From NCBI GenBank assembly GCA_903824045.1, contig CAIJVD010000008.1, forward strand, positions 1 through 36,842: a stretch of 36,842 bases of DNA, in the 5' to 3' direction. This DNA is from an uncultured Chlorobiaceae bacterium. GTDB lineage: Bacteria > Bacteroidota > Chlorobiia > Chlorobiales > Chlorobiaceae. Made by a program: the position numbers and the translations under genes. This document shows, one piece after another, positions 1 to 9,190 of this stretch; the first letter of the stretch is position 1, and the number at the start of each line of letters is the position of its first letter. The notes under the pieces were generated by a model that was given only the letters and a program-made list of their open reading frames with translations, made no database searches and was not told the origin of the DNA.

Positions 1-240
1 AAAACCAGCGGCACCAGCTGCAAAGGGAGCTCCAGCAGCCCCCGGTGCAAAACCAGCGGCACCAGCTGCAAAGGGAACTCCAGCAGCCCCCGGCGCAAAA
101 CCAGCGGCACCAGCTGCAAAGGGAGCTCCAGCAGCCCCCGGTGCAAAACCAGCGGCACCAGCTGCAAAGGGAACTCCAGCAGCCCCCGGCGCAAAACCAG
201 CGGCACCAGCTGCAAAGGGAGCTCCAGCAGCTCCCGGCGC
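1..240 (+). repeat. Five tandem 48-bp repeats encoding a 16-residue Ala/Pro/Lys unit
   Basis: Five head-to-tail copies of a 48-bp unit run from the window edge, followed by truncated copies to about 280. Copies 1 and 3 share one set of variants (GGAGCTCC, GGTGC end) and copies 2 and 4 share another (GGAACTCC, GGCGC end). This implies a 96-bp higher-order duplication. Each unit keeps the reading frame of the ferredoxin gene. The array may extend upstream of the window. Confidence 0.93.
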
Positions 241-616
241 AAAACCGGCAGCTCCCGGCGCAAAACCGGCCCCGGTTGCCAAGTCGAAAGATTTTCATTC
301 TTCGACAAGGCGTCACTATTTCATCATTGAGAACCGGTGTGTCGGCTGCGGTCTCTGCCTTGACAAGTGCCCTCCAAAAGTGAAGGCCATCGGCTACAAG
401 TTTTACGGCGATGTCCAGGAAGGTGGTTTCCGCTGCTATATCGATCAGAGTTCCTGCATCTCCTGTTCAGCTTGTTTCAACTCCGATGAGTGCCCTGCTG
501 GAGCCCTTATTGAAGTTCTTCCTCATGGGGAAGTGCTCGATTACAAGTTTACGCCACCAGAAAGGCTTGATTTTGATTTGAGGTTTCTTCACCGCTTCCA
601 CAGGGAGTCGAAGTAG
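2..616 (+). CDS. 2[4Fe-4S] ferredoxin-type protein with Ala/Pro/Lys repeat tail (5' partial)
   Basis: The frame is open from the window edge, so the start lies upstream; 204 residues are visible. The N-terminal part is low-complexity Lys-Pro-Ala-Ala-Pro repeats (about residues 1-95). It is followed by a compact ferredoxin domain with two cysteine clusters, CVGCGLCLDKCP and CISCSACFNSDECP, which fit CxxCxxCxxxCP and CxxCxxCxxxxxCP ligand patterns for two [4Fe-4S] clusters. Such domains carry electrons at low potential. The Ala/Pro tail resembles flexible linkers, so the domain may be tethered to something encoded upstream. The gene ends at TAG and is followed by a hairpin terminator. The partner and exact role are unknown. 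The family call is firm, the function is not. Confidence 0.8.
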   Translation, partial: KPAAPAAKGAPAAPGAKPAAPAAKGTPAAPGAKPAAPAAKGAPAAPGAKPAAPAAKGTPAAPGAKPAAPAAKGAPAAPGAKPAAPGAKPAPVAKSKDFHSSTRRHYFIIENRCVGCGLCLDKCPPKVKAIGYKFYGDVQEGGFRCYIDQSSCISCSACFNSDECPAGALIEVLPHGEVLDYKFTPPERLDFDLRFLHRFHRESK

Positions 617-652
617 TCTCCAGCGGATTATCGTTTCGGTATACAATTACAG

Positions 653-688
653 AAAGCATTGCTTCACCAAGGGCAATGCTTTTTTTTT
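653..688 (+). terminator. Intrinsic terminator after the ferredoxin gene
   Basis: A 10-bp stem (653-662 with 673-682) with a 10-nt loop is followed by a run of T to 688. It lies between the ferredoxin stop and the next start, separating the two units. Confidence 0.85.
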
Positions 689-705
689 GAAGATTGCTGT
701 TTGTT

Positions 706-1428
706 ATGATTGAAGCCCTTCTCATTATCCCCACGTTTAACGAAGCTGAAAATATCGGCCGTCTGGTCGATGAACTCGCTGAGCGCTACGCCTCTTGTGC
801 TGAGATACTGGTCATTGATGACAACTCTCCAGACGGAACTGCTGCAGTCGTCAAATCCCGGCAGGAGTCCATGAAGGGGCTGCATCTGATAGTACGGGAG
901 CGCAAACTTGGGCTCGGCACGGCCTACCTTGCAGGGTTCCGCTATGCTCTCCAGAAAGGGTACCGATACATTGTGGAGATGGATGCTGATTTCTCTCACG
1001 ATCCCCAGTCGGTTGGACGCCTTCTTGATGCTATCGGCAGTGCGGATATTGTGATCGGTTCCCGCTACATGAACAATACCATCAATGTCGTCAACTGGCC
1101 GCTCAGCCGTCTGATCCTCTCGAAAATGGCAAGCATCTATACCCGCTTTGTGACTGGAATGCCGGTATCAGATCCAACAAGCGGGTTCAAGTGTTTCAGG
1201 CGTGAGGCGCTCGAGGCTATCGATCTCGGGAGGATAAACTCACAGGGCTACTCTTTTCAGATTGAGATGAACTTCAGGATCTGGAAAAAAGGGCTTGCCA
1301 TCAGGGAGGTTCCTATTGTGTTTGTCGATCGGAGCGTTGGTCGCTCAAAAATGACCAAAAAAAACATCAGGGAGGCTATCCGGATCGTTTGGTGGCTGAA
1401 AATAAAGTCGATCGCGGGGATTCTGTAA
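706..1428 (+). CDS. Polyprenol-phosphate mannosyltransferase-like GT2 glycosyltransferase
   Basis: The product is 240 residues of the DPM1-like GT2 family, which moves a sugar (classically mannose from GDP-mannose) onto a polyprenyl phosphate at the inner face of the membrane. Visible landmarks are the N-terminal PTFNEAENI, the nucleotide-binding VIDDNSPDGT near residue 36, the metal-binding DADFSHDP at 93-100 and the later SGFKCFRREAL at 159-169. There is no C-terminal membrane segment, as in short bacterial and yeast-like soluble types. I chose ATG 706 because it begins the conserved fold; a TTG four codons upstream sits in the tail of the terminator. Acceptor and sugar are inferred from family only. 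It stands alone, between two terminators. Confidence 0.82.
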   Translation: MIEALLIIPTFNEAENIGRLVDELAERYASCAEILVIDDNSPDGTAAVVKSRQESMKGLHLIVRERKLGLGTAYLAGFRYALQKGYRYIVEMDADFSHDPQSVGRLLDAIGSADIVIGSRYMNNTINVVNWPLSRLILSKMASIYTRFVTGMPVSDPTSGFKCFRREALEAIDLGRINSQGYSFQIEMNFRIWKKGLAIREVPIVFVDRSVGRSKMTKKNIREAIRIVWWLKIKSIAGIL

Positions 1429-1456
1429 GGATAACGAGGCTGCGCGATTACAATAA

Positions 1457-1508
1457 AGAGAGTGCAGGAGCAGACTGTTGTGGCAGTGAACTCTTGCACT
1501 CTCTCTCT
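1457..1508. terminator. Hairpin between convergent genes, probable bidirectional terminator
   Basis: A 14-bp stem (1457-1470 with 1491-1504, one G-T pair) with a 20-nt loop lies between the stop of the glycosyltransferase (1428) and the stop of the minus-strand EF-G-like gene (1528). T-rich sequence follows on the plus side; the minus side has only a short T run. Confidence 0.65.
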
Positions 1509-1527
1509 GTTTTGAGCGGGCTCGGCG

Positions 1528-3615
1528 TTACTCAGCGGTTTTTTTGTTCTCTTTCTCCGCGATGATCTTTTGCGCGATATCTGGCGGAGCCTCTTCGTAG
1601 TGGCTGAAACTGTAGGAGTACCTCGCACGGCTTTGAGTCAGGCGCGTCAGTGCGTGATGAAACAGCGTCAGCGCAGATTGCGGAATAAGTGCCCGAATAA
1701 TCTGCATTCTCACATCCGCTTCCATTCCGAGAATCTTTCCGCGCTTGCTGGAAATATCGCCTACGATCTCGCCAGTGTACTGGTCGGGAGCATGGACAGT
1801 CAGTGCGTAGATCGGTTCAAGCAGAAATGGCTTTGCCTTTTCAAACGCGGCCTTGAATGCCATGCTTCCTGCAATCTTGAAGGCAAATTCCGAGCTGTCG
1901 ACAGGGTGAAATGATCCGTCGTAGGCGACCGACTTCAAATCGACAACAGGGTAGCCCGCCAGTATGCCGTGCTCGATACTCTCGCGAATTCCCTTTTCAA
2001 CTGCGGGGAGATATCGGGTGGGAACGACACCTCCAACGACCTCGCTTGAGAAGGTGAAGCCGGAGTCTCTGTGAGCAGGCTCAATTCTTACCCATACATC
2101 ACCATATTGACCGCGTCCGCCAGACTGCTTTTTATACTTGCCCTGCGAGGATGCCCCGAGACGAATGGTTTCACGATAGGGGATTCTGATTGGCGCGATC
2201 TCAACCTTGACATTGAATTTCTCCAGAAGACGGCTGATAATGATGTCGAGGTGGGTCTCTCCAAGGGTCCGCAGGATTGTCTGGTTGAACTCCACATCGT
2301 GATCGATTGCAAAGCTCGGGTCCTCTTCGTGGAGATGGTGAAGGCCGGTCGATATTTTCTCCTCATCTCCCTGTGCGACCGGAATGATCGCTGTTGCAAG
2401 AACGGGAACAGGAAAGGTGATCGGGCTGATTCTGCAGAGGGTACCCTTGTCGGCAAGGGTATCGTTGGTGTGTGCGTCCTTGAGCTTCACCACCATGCCG
2501 ATGTCTCCGGCAAGCAGCTTTTCGACCGGGATTTTCTTTTGGCCAAGCATGGTGTAGACCTGTCCGGGCTTTTCAATCTGTCCGGTCTGGACATCGATCA
2601 GTTCATGGCCTGTTTCGAGGTGGCCCGAATAGACCCTCAGGAACGAGATCTCGCCAACGCGGGGCTCAGACATTGTTTTGAAAATGAATGCGACAGTCGG
2701 TCCGTCCGGGTTCGGCTGAAGCAGCGACTCGGTTTCGTCTAAGGTGCAGATTGAGTGTTCTGGTCCGCGCTCAATCGGAGAGGGGCAGATGTTGACGATG
2801 ACATTGAGCAGCCGCTCGGAACCGATGAGGTGAAGCGGAGAGGTACAGAAAACAGGGAAGAAGGTTCTGGTCAAGAGCGCCGATTTGATGCCTGAGCGCA
2901 GTTCATCCTCAGTCAGATTTCCGACCTCGAAGAATTTGTTCATGAGCTCTTCGTCAGTCTCGGCGACGGCTTCGACCAGCTGCTGATGCATCTCTTCAGC
3001 TCGTTTCAGATAGAGGTCCGAAATATCGGAGATCTTCATGCTTCCCGGCTTGTCGGGGCTGAACTCGATCTGCTTCATCATGAGCACGTCGATCAGGGTG
3101 TGGTGCCCAAGACCCTCTTCGGCGGGGAACTGTATGGGTGTTACGAGATGGCCGAAATGGTCGCGAAGCTCCTGAATGCTGTTGCTGAAGCTTGTCCGGT
3201 CGGCATCGAGCTTGGTGAGGATGAACATCGACGGCTTGTGATATTCGGCAGTATACTCCCAGATGGTATCGGTGCCTACTTCCACACCAGTCGCCGCATT
3301 GACGGTTATCAGCACGGTATCGGCCACACGCATGGCGCTCTTGACATCCCCATGAAAGTCGAGCAGGCCTGGAGTATCGATGATATTGATTTTACTGTCG
3401 TTCCAGAACCCGTGGATAAGAGAGGTGTTCAGGCTGTGCTTTCTGTGAATTTCGTCCGAAGAGTAGTCGGAGAGCGTGTTGCCGTCATCGATGCTGCCGA
3501 GCCGGTTGATGACTCCCATGGTGAGGGCGAGTGATTCGGCCAGCATGGTCTTGCCACTGCCCGTATGACCTGTAATGACGATGTTTCTCAATTGCTCCGG
3601 TTGCACTGCATGCAT
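1528..3615 (-). CDS. EF-G-like translational GTPase (EF-G paralogue)
   Basis: The product is 695 residues with the five-domain layout of elongation factor G. The P-loop reads GHTGSGKT (residues 16-23) instead of the AHIDAGKT of canonical EF-G, the G3 motif is DTPG (80-83), and the G4 motif is TKLD (134-137) instead of NKxD. These departures are known from the second EF-G class (FusA2 / EF-G-2 type), whose role in translation or ribosome recycling is not well settled. The C-terminal half keeps the EF-G domain IV-V style (GGRGQYGDVWVRIEP, GEIVGDISSKRGKILGME). The start ATG at 3615 has a good Shine-Dalgarno, AGGAG, 7 nt upstream. It is divergent from enolase and convergent with the glycosyltransferase. 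It is unlikely to be the main EF-G, which normally sits in the str operon. Confidence 0.88.
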   Translation of the reverse strand: MHAVQPEQLRNIVITGHTGSGKTMLAESLALTMGVINRLGSIDDGNTLSDYSSDEIHRKHSLNTSLIHGFWNDSKINIIDTPGLLDFHGDVKSAMRVADTVLITVNAATGVEVGTDTIWEYTAEYHKPSMFILTKLDADRTSFSNSIQELRDHFGHLVTPIQFPAEEGLGHHTLIDVLMMKQIEFSPDKPGSMKISDISDLYLKRAEEMHQQLVEAVAETDEELMNKFFEVGNLTEDELRSGIKSALLTRTFFPVFCTSPLHLIGSERLLNVIVNICPSPIERGPEHSICTLDETESLLQPNPDGPTVAFIFKTMSEPRVGEISFLRVYSGHLETGHELIDVQTGQIEKPGQVYTMLGQKKIPVEKLLAGDIGMVVKLKDAHTNDTLADKGTLCRISPITFPVPVLATAIIPVAQGDEEKISTGLHHLHEEDPSFAIDHDVEFNQTILRTLGETHLDIIISRLLEKFNVKVEIAPIRIPYRETIRLGASSQGKYKKQSGGRGQYGDVWVRIEPAHRDSGFTFSSEVVGGVVPTRYLPAVEKGIRESIEHGILAGYPVVDLKSVAYDGSFHPVDSSEFAFKIAGSMAFKAAFEKAKPFLLEPIYALTVHAPDQYTGEIVGDISSKRGKILGMEADVRMQIIRALIPQSALTLFHHALTRLTQSRARYSYSFSHYEEAPPDIAQKIIAEKENKKTAE

Positions 3616-3656
3616 GGCAGGACTCCTTTGTTGGTGAATTGGTGATGCCCTTGTTC

Positions 3657-3705
3657 TAACCTGTAAAAAAGCAGGTTACCCTTTCCGTTTCCGCTTCACG
3701 GAAAC
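3657..3705. promoter_or_regulatory. Two adjacent perfect inverted repeats in the divergent EF-G-like / eno spacer
   Basis: TAACCTG (3657-3663) pairs with CAGGTTA (3672-3678) around an 8-nt loop, and GTTTCCG (3687-3693) pairs with CGGAAAC (3699-3705) around a 5-nt loop. On the minus strand both would fold in the leader of the EF-G-like mRNA. They could be operators or leader hairpins; no protein or ligand can be named. Confidence 0.5.
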
Positions 3706-3738
3706 ACTCAAGGAAGTAATTAACAAAAAAAAGTCTGA

Positions 3739-5169
<1,431 letters not shown>

Positions 5170-5181
5170 CTGAACTGACAG

Positions 5182-5214
5182 GGAACCCTTTGACAAGAAG
5201 GGTTCCTTTTTTTT
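5182..5214 (+). terminator. Intrinsic terminator of eno
   Basis: GGAACCCTT (5182-5190) pairs with AAGGGTTCC (5198-5206), 7-nt loop, then eight T residues. Confidence 0.93.
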
Positions 5215-5256
5215 CTCATCGCTGTTAACAGCGGACTGTTTTACTCCTCCAGCACT

Positions 5257-5589
5257 ATGCTAACAACAGTGTTTCGCGGCGTAAAGAGGCTTGGCAACAA
5301 CCTCTGGGAACATATCCGTTCCGACCCGAAAAAGTTCTTTTTCAGGGTACTCGCCGCATTTATTGTCATCTGGTTTCTTTTTGATGATTACGGTGTGGTC
5401 AAACGGATCCGCATGGAGGCCGAACGACGCATTCTGCTTGATCGATTGAAAGTTGAGCAGCAGAAGATCATCGCCAATGAGCTTCGCATCCAGCATGCCC
5501 ACGATCCGGACAGCATCGAAAAGGCTGCGCGGGAGAAATATAATTTCCGGAAACCGGGAGAGACGCTCTACATCATCAAGGATAAATAG
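5257..5589 (+). CDS. FtsB/DivIC-family septum formation protein
   Basis: A 110-residue small membrane protein. A short cytoplasmic N-terminus is followed by one hydrophobic segment (about residues 28-43), a charged heptad-like coiled-coil region (about 50-85), and the closing motif EKAAREKYNFRKPGETLYII. The last is the signature of the FtsB/DivIC family (AREKYxxxxPGExxY). These proteins pair with FtsL and FtsQ at the division site and help activate septal peptidoglycan synthesis. The gene is the first of a likely operon with ispG (27-nt gap) and the dehydrogenase. Family assignment is strong; whether to call it ftsB or divIC cannot be decided from sequence alone. Confidence 0.83.
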   Translation: MLTTVFRGVKRLGNNLWEHIRSDPKKFFFRVLAAFIVIWFLFDDYGVVKRIRMEAERRILLDRLKVEQQKIIANELRIQHAHDPDSIEKAAREKYNFRKPGETLYIIKDK

Positions 5590-5616
5590 CACTCCATTCA
5601 ACCGCTCCTCAACCGC

Positions 5617-7668
5617 ATGTATCACTACCGCCGCCGCTTGACCCGTGAGGTACCCTTCGGTAAGCTCTCACTCGGGGGATATCAGCCGATAAGGGTTGAG
5701 TCCATGACCAATACGCATACGATGGACACTGAGGCGACCGTTGCCCAGTGCCGAAGGCTTTATGAGGCCGGGTGTGAAATAATCCGCCTCACCGTGCCGA
5801 CAGAGAAAGATGCCGAGAACCTCCGCAACATCCGCGACCAGCTCCGCAGGGACGGCATCAAAACCCCGCTTGTTGCCGATATCCATTTTTCTGCGCGTGC
5901 CGCATTCAAGGCAGTGGAGTTTGTCGAGAATATTCGCGTCAATCCCGGCAACTATGCCACCAGCCAGAAGTTTTCCAGCAGTGACTACACCGAGGATGAG
6001 TATCAGCAGGAGCTTGATCATGTTCGTCTGGAGTTTGCTCCGCTGGTTGAAAAAGCCAGGGAATTCGGGGCGTCGATGAGAATCGGCACCAACCACGGCT
6101 CTCTCTCTGACCGCATCGTCAGCAGGCACGGGAACTCGCCAGAAGGGATGGTTGAGGCGGCGCTCGAGTTTGCGCGGATGTGTGAGGAGATGGGGTATTT
6201 CGATCTCCTCTTCTCCATGAAATCCTCCAACGTCAGGGTGATGATCCAGGCATACCGGCTTCTGGTCAAGCAGGCTGACGAGGGGCTTCGGCACGCCTAT
6301 CCGCTGCATCTCGGCGTGACTGAGGCCGGCGATGGCGACGAGGGCCGAGTTAAATCCGCCATGGGTATCGGCGCGCTTCTCGAAGACGGGCTTGGCGATA
6401 CGATCCGGGTCTCCCTCACCGAAGATCCGGTCAATGAGGTGCCTGTCGGCTTTGCGATCGTCAAAAAGTATAACGACCTTCATCTCGTCAGTGGCGAGCG
6501 GGGCCACGTTCCCATCAGCAGGATCGTCGAAGACCGGATTCCCCGCCATTGCGGGGTCTCACCGGCCGGCGAGCCACCGCCATTCAACCCCTTCAGCTAC
6601 CATCGCCGTCCCTCCCTTCCGCTTGAGATTGGCGGGATTCGGGTTGGCGGCGAGAGTGTGCCGAGGGTCGAAACCGAGCTGCACGCCCCTCTTTCATCGG
6701 GCGACTTGATTTATGATGAGTTGGTGCAGAGGCTTGCTCCGGGGAAGCCGGATGATGCCATCCGCTCCGAATTTGTTTCTGTTCGCATTGACAGTGAGGA
6801 GGATCTCGCCAAGCTCGACCTTCTGCTGGCCCGCCTGGGTGAAGCAGCTTCACGCTTGTGCGCATCGACTTCCGATACGGCCCTCTATGTCAGCCTGCTC
6901 GACCGGGTATCCAAGGCAAGGCTCGATATTGTCGAGGGCGAGCGGCTTGACCGGGAGTTTCTGCGTCGGCTCCAGGGTGAGCGCAAAGCGGTCGCTGAGC
7001 TCTCTTTCATTCAAGACATTGCAGGCTCATCGGTGCCGGCAGGAGTGCTTCAGCATCTCGCCCAAAAGCTGAAAGACCAGGGCGTAACACGACTACTCTT
7101 CTCGGTTCTCTCCAATGATGCCGTCTACAGTTATCGCAGACTCCTTCAGGCTTTCAACGGCCGCGCTCTCGATTATCCGCTGGTGGTGCGCTTCAGGGAT
7201 AACTCCCCGGAGAGACTCCAGACACTTATCCGGAGTTCGGTTCAGACCGGCACGCTTTTCTCTGACGGAATCGGCGACATGCTCTCGCTCCAGACACCGC
7301 TCTCTGTGGATGACGAGGTCGGGCTGGCCTTCAACATTCTTCAGGGCGCCCGCATCAGAATGTCAAAAACCGAGTTCATCTCCTGCCCCGGATGCGGAAG
7401 GACCTACTTCGATCTGGAAAAGGCAGCGGCCTCCATCAAGGGGAGGATGGCCCACCTGAAGGGTCTGAAGATCGGTATCATGGGGTGTATTGTCAATGGC
7501 CCCGGCGAGATGGCCGATGCCGATTTCGGCTATGTCGGCGCGGGCAGGAACCGCATAAGCCTCTATGTAGGCAGAGAGTGTGTTGCCGAGAATATCCCGG
7601 AAGCTGAGGCCGTTGACCGTCTCATCGAGCTCGTCAGGGCTCATGGAAAGTGGGTTGACCCATTGTAA
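5617..7668 (+). CDS. ispG: 4-hydroxy-3-methylbut-2-enyl diphosphate synthase, long form with insertion domain
   Basis: IspG (GcpE) reduces methylerythritol cyclodiphosphate to HMBPP in the MEP isoprenoid pathway, needed here for quinones, carotenoids and chlorophyll tails. The N-terminal TIM barrel is clear (RVESMTNTHTMDTEATVAQ, RVNPGNY, RIGTNHGSLS). The C-terminal iron-sulfur domain has SCPGCGR with Cys590 and Cys593, Cys624 in MGCIVNGPGE, and Glu631 as the likely fourth ligand of the [4Fe-4S] cluster. At 683 residues it is about 300 longer than the E. coli enzyme. The extra part lies between barrel and cluster domain, the three-domain form known in plants, Bacteroidetes and Chlorobi. ATG 5617 follows the ftsB-like gene closely. 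The electron donor is probably a ferredoxin. Confidence 0.96.
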   Translation: MYHYRRRLTREVPFGKLSLGGYQPIRVESMTNTHTMDTEATVAQCRRLYEAGCEIIRLTVPTEKDAENLRNIRDQLRRDGIKTPLVADIHFSARAAFKAVEFVENIRVNPGNYATSQKFSSSDYTEDEYQQELDHVRLEFAPLVEKAREFGASMRIGTNHGSLSDRIVSRHGNSPEGMVEAALEFARMCEEMGYFDLLFSMKSSNVRVMIQAYRLLVKQADEGLRHAYPLHLGVTEAGDGDEGRVKSAMGIGALLEDGLGDTIRVSLTEDPVNEVPVGFAIVKKYNDLHLVSGERGHVPISRIVEDRIPRHCGVSPAGEPPPFNPFSYHRRPSLPLEIGGIRVGGESVPRVETELHAPLSSGDLIYDELVQRLAPGKPDDAIRSEFVSVRIDSEEDLAKLDLLLARLGEAASRLCASTSDTALYVSLLDRVSKARLDIVEGERLDREFLRRLQGERKAVAELSFIQDIAGSSVPAGVLQHLAQKLKDQGVTRLLFSVLSNDAVYSYRRLLQAFNGRALDYPLVVRFRDNSPERLQTLIRSSVQTGTLFSDGIGDMLSLQTPLSVDDEVGLAFNILQGARIRMSKTEFISCPGCGRTYFDLEKAAASIKGRMAHLKGLKIGIMGCIVNGPGEMADADFGYVGAGRNRISLYVGRECVAENIPEAEAVDRLIELVRAHGKWVDPL

Positions 7669-7681
7669 GGGAAGCAACGTA

Positions 7682-8503
7682 ATGGCCAAAGCTGCATATC
7701 ATCCGTTTTCAGCTGAAAACCGCTCCCGCCAGGTGCTGATCACCGGCGCATCGATGGGTATCGGCGAGGCGTTTGCACGCGAGTTTGCCAAGAGAGGCCG
7801 CAACCTGGTGCTTGTCGCCCGTTCCGCCGATTTGCTTGTGTCACTTGCCGCAGAGCTTCAGCGGAAGCACGGCGTGAGTGTGTCGGTCTGCCCCGCCGAT
7901 CTGACCGAACCCGAAACCCCCGGCCGCATCCACGCCTTCTGCCAGAAGCACAATCTAGACGTTGACCTGCTCATCAACTGTGCAGGACTCTCAAGGGCGG
8001 GTGATTTTGATGACATACCCATGGAGAAACTTGAGGAGATCATGGCGGTCAATGTGATGGCCATGGCCCGCCTGACAAGATGTTTTGCCGCCGACTTGGC
8101 CGACGGGCGAGGTGGCGGGATCATCAATGTTGCATCTTTGGGTGGTTTGCAGGGTGTTCCGGGGCTTGGACTCTATTCGGCAACAAAGGCGTTTGTCATG
8201 ACCCTCACTGAGGCGCTTCATGTTGAGCTTCAGCAGAGAGGGGTGCATGTTGTGGCACTCTGCCCCGGATTTATCGATACCGGTTTTTTTGTCACGGCGG
8301 GCCATAATGCAGCCCGGCTCCGCCTTCCGCTTTCCGGAACAGAGGTCGTCGTCCGCTCGGCAATCAAGGGGCTGAAGAAAAACCGCATGAGGGTCTTTCC
8401 AACTCTCCTTGATAACCTCCTCGTTTTTACCCAAAGAGCGGCTCCCCGTGAGCTCTCGGTGAGGCTTGCAGGTTTTTTTGCGGCGGTCAGGGATGCACAA
8501 TAA
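7682..8503 (+). CDS. Short-chain dehydrogenase/reductase (SDR, DltE/YqjQ-like)
   Basis: A 273-residue classical SDR. It has the Rossmann nucleotide motif TGASMGIG at residues 21-28, the NCAG structural motif (usual NNAG), a serine in NVASLGG, and the active-site YSATK (YxxxK). The product resembles COG0300-type dehydrogenases of unknown substrate. The ATG at 7682 lies 13 nt after ispG, so it is probably translated from the same mRNA. A frame extension upstream overlaps ispG and is not needed. A link to isoprenoid metabolism is suggested only by position. Confidence 0.85.
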   Translation: MAKAAYHPFSAENRSRQVLITGASMGIGEAFAREFAKRGRNLVLVARSADLLVSLAAELQRKHGVSVSVCPADLTEPETPGRIHAFCQKHNLDVDLLINCAGLSRAGDFDDIPMEKLEEIMAVNVMAMARLTRCFAADLADGRGGGIINVASLGGLQGVPGLGLYSATKAFVMTLTEALHVELQQRGVHVVALCPGFIDTGFFVTAGHNAARLRLPLSGTEVVVRSAIKGLKKNRMRVFPTLLDNLLVFTQRAAPRELSVRLAGFFAAVRDAQ

Positions 8504-8519
8504 TTTATTCCTTTTTTCT

Positions 8520-8547
8520 TTGTATTATTAAAACTGCTCTGTATATT
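8520..8547 (+). promoter_or_regulatory. Candidate sigma-70-type promoter for the tRNA cluster
   Basis: TTGTAT (8520-8525), a 16-nt spacer and TATATT (8542-8547) lie about 25 nt upstream of the first tRNA. This is a visual match only. Confidence 0.4.
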
Positions 8548-8572
8548 ACCTGCCCTGTTTTTTGAGTGAGCT

Positions 8573-8645
8573 GCTGGTGTAGCTCAATTGGTAGAGCAGC
8601 TGATTTGTAATCAGCAGGTTGCGGGTTCGAGTCCCATCACCAGCT
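8573..8645 (+). tRNA. tRNA-Thr (anticodon TGT)
   Basis: The acceptor stem GCTGGTG pairs with CACCAGC. The D arm has AGCTC...GAGC, the anticodon stem GCTGA/TCAGC encloses TTTGTAA with TGT at 8606-8608, and the T loop is TTCGAGT. Discriminator T; CCA is not encoded. Confidence 0.96.
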
Positions 8646-8656
8646 CTGGAAAAAAC

Positions 8657-8738
8657 GGGTAGGTAGCGAAGTGGTTAAACGCAACAGACTGTAAATCTGT
8701 CGACTCTGTCTTCGGAGGTTCGAATCCTCCCCTACCCA
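8657..8738 (+). tRNA. tRNA-Tyr (anticodon GTA)
   Basis: 82 nt with a long variable arm as expected for tRNA-Tyr. Acceptor GGGTAGG/CCTACCC, anticodon loop CTGTAAA with GTA at 8691-8693, T loop TTCGAAT, discriminator A. CCA is not encoded. Confidence 0.96.
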
Positions 8739-8760
8739 CAGCCTTTTTTTTGTAGTTCAG

Positions 8761-8833
<73 letters not shown>

Positions 8834-8858
8834 CAGGTTTTGGAGGTATTGATAAGAT

Positions 8859-8931
8859 ACGTCAGTAGCTTAATTGGTAGAGCAGCGGTCTCCAAAACCG
8901 CAGGTTGGGGGTTCGATTCCCTCCTGACGTG
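8859..8931 (+). tRNA. tRNA-Trp (anticodon CCA)
   Basis: Acceptor ACGTCAG/CTGACGT with discriminator G, anticodon stem GCGGT/ACCGC around CTCCAAA with CCA at 8892-8894, T loop TTCGATT. It lies 45 nt before secE, the classic tRNA-Trp/secE/nusG arrangement without a tuf gene. Confidence 0.96.
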
Positions 8932-8976
8932 CATGCTGAAGAGAATTTCACTGTATTTTATTCCGGGCAGTTATTC

Positions 8977-9168
8977 ATGAATAATTATATCGGCAAGGTT
9001 GGTCAGTACTATCAGGATGTGATCAACGAAATGAGGAAGGTTGTCTGGCCGGGCAAGGAAGAGATCAAGGACTTGACGATTGTGGTTCTGACGGTTTCGG
9101 GTATTCTTGCCTTGTTTACGTTTCTTGTCGACTGGGTCATAAATTTCGTCATGGGTAAGTTATTGTAA
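8977..9168 (+). CDS. secE: Preprotein translocase subunit SecE
   Basis: A 63-residue single-span SecE, the clamp subunit of the SecYEG channel in the inner membrane. The conserved amphipathic motif NEMRKVVWPGKEEI precedes one transmembrane helix (about residues 38-58). ATG 8977 gives the normal short bacterial length; the frame opens upstream inside tRNA-Trp and is not coding there. It is 45 nt after tRNA-Trp and 22 nt before nusG. Confidence 0.96.
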   Translation: MNNYIGKVGQYYQDVINEMRKVVWPGKEEIKDLTIVVLTVSGILALFTFLVDWVINFVMGKLL

Positions 9169-9190
9169 GCAACCGAGAGTAGGTGGATTG

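Noticed and set aside
1-240. CRISPR-like repetition
   Set aside because: Repeats are directly adjacent with no spacers and lie in a coding frame.
45-383. Open frame giving Gln/Arg-rich repeats over the 48-bp array
   Set aside because: A shifted-frame shadow of the repeat; the frame that continues into the ferredoxin domain is the coding one.
2071-3534. Long plus-strand open frames opposite the EF-G-like gene
   Set aside because: Antisense shadows of a well-recognised minus-strand gene; no homology character.
5668-6549. 293-codon minus-strand frame over ispG
   Set aside because: Antisense of conserved ispG coding sequence; no recognisable motifs.
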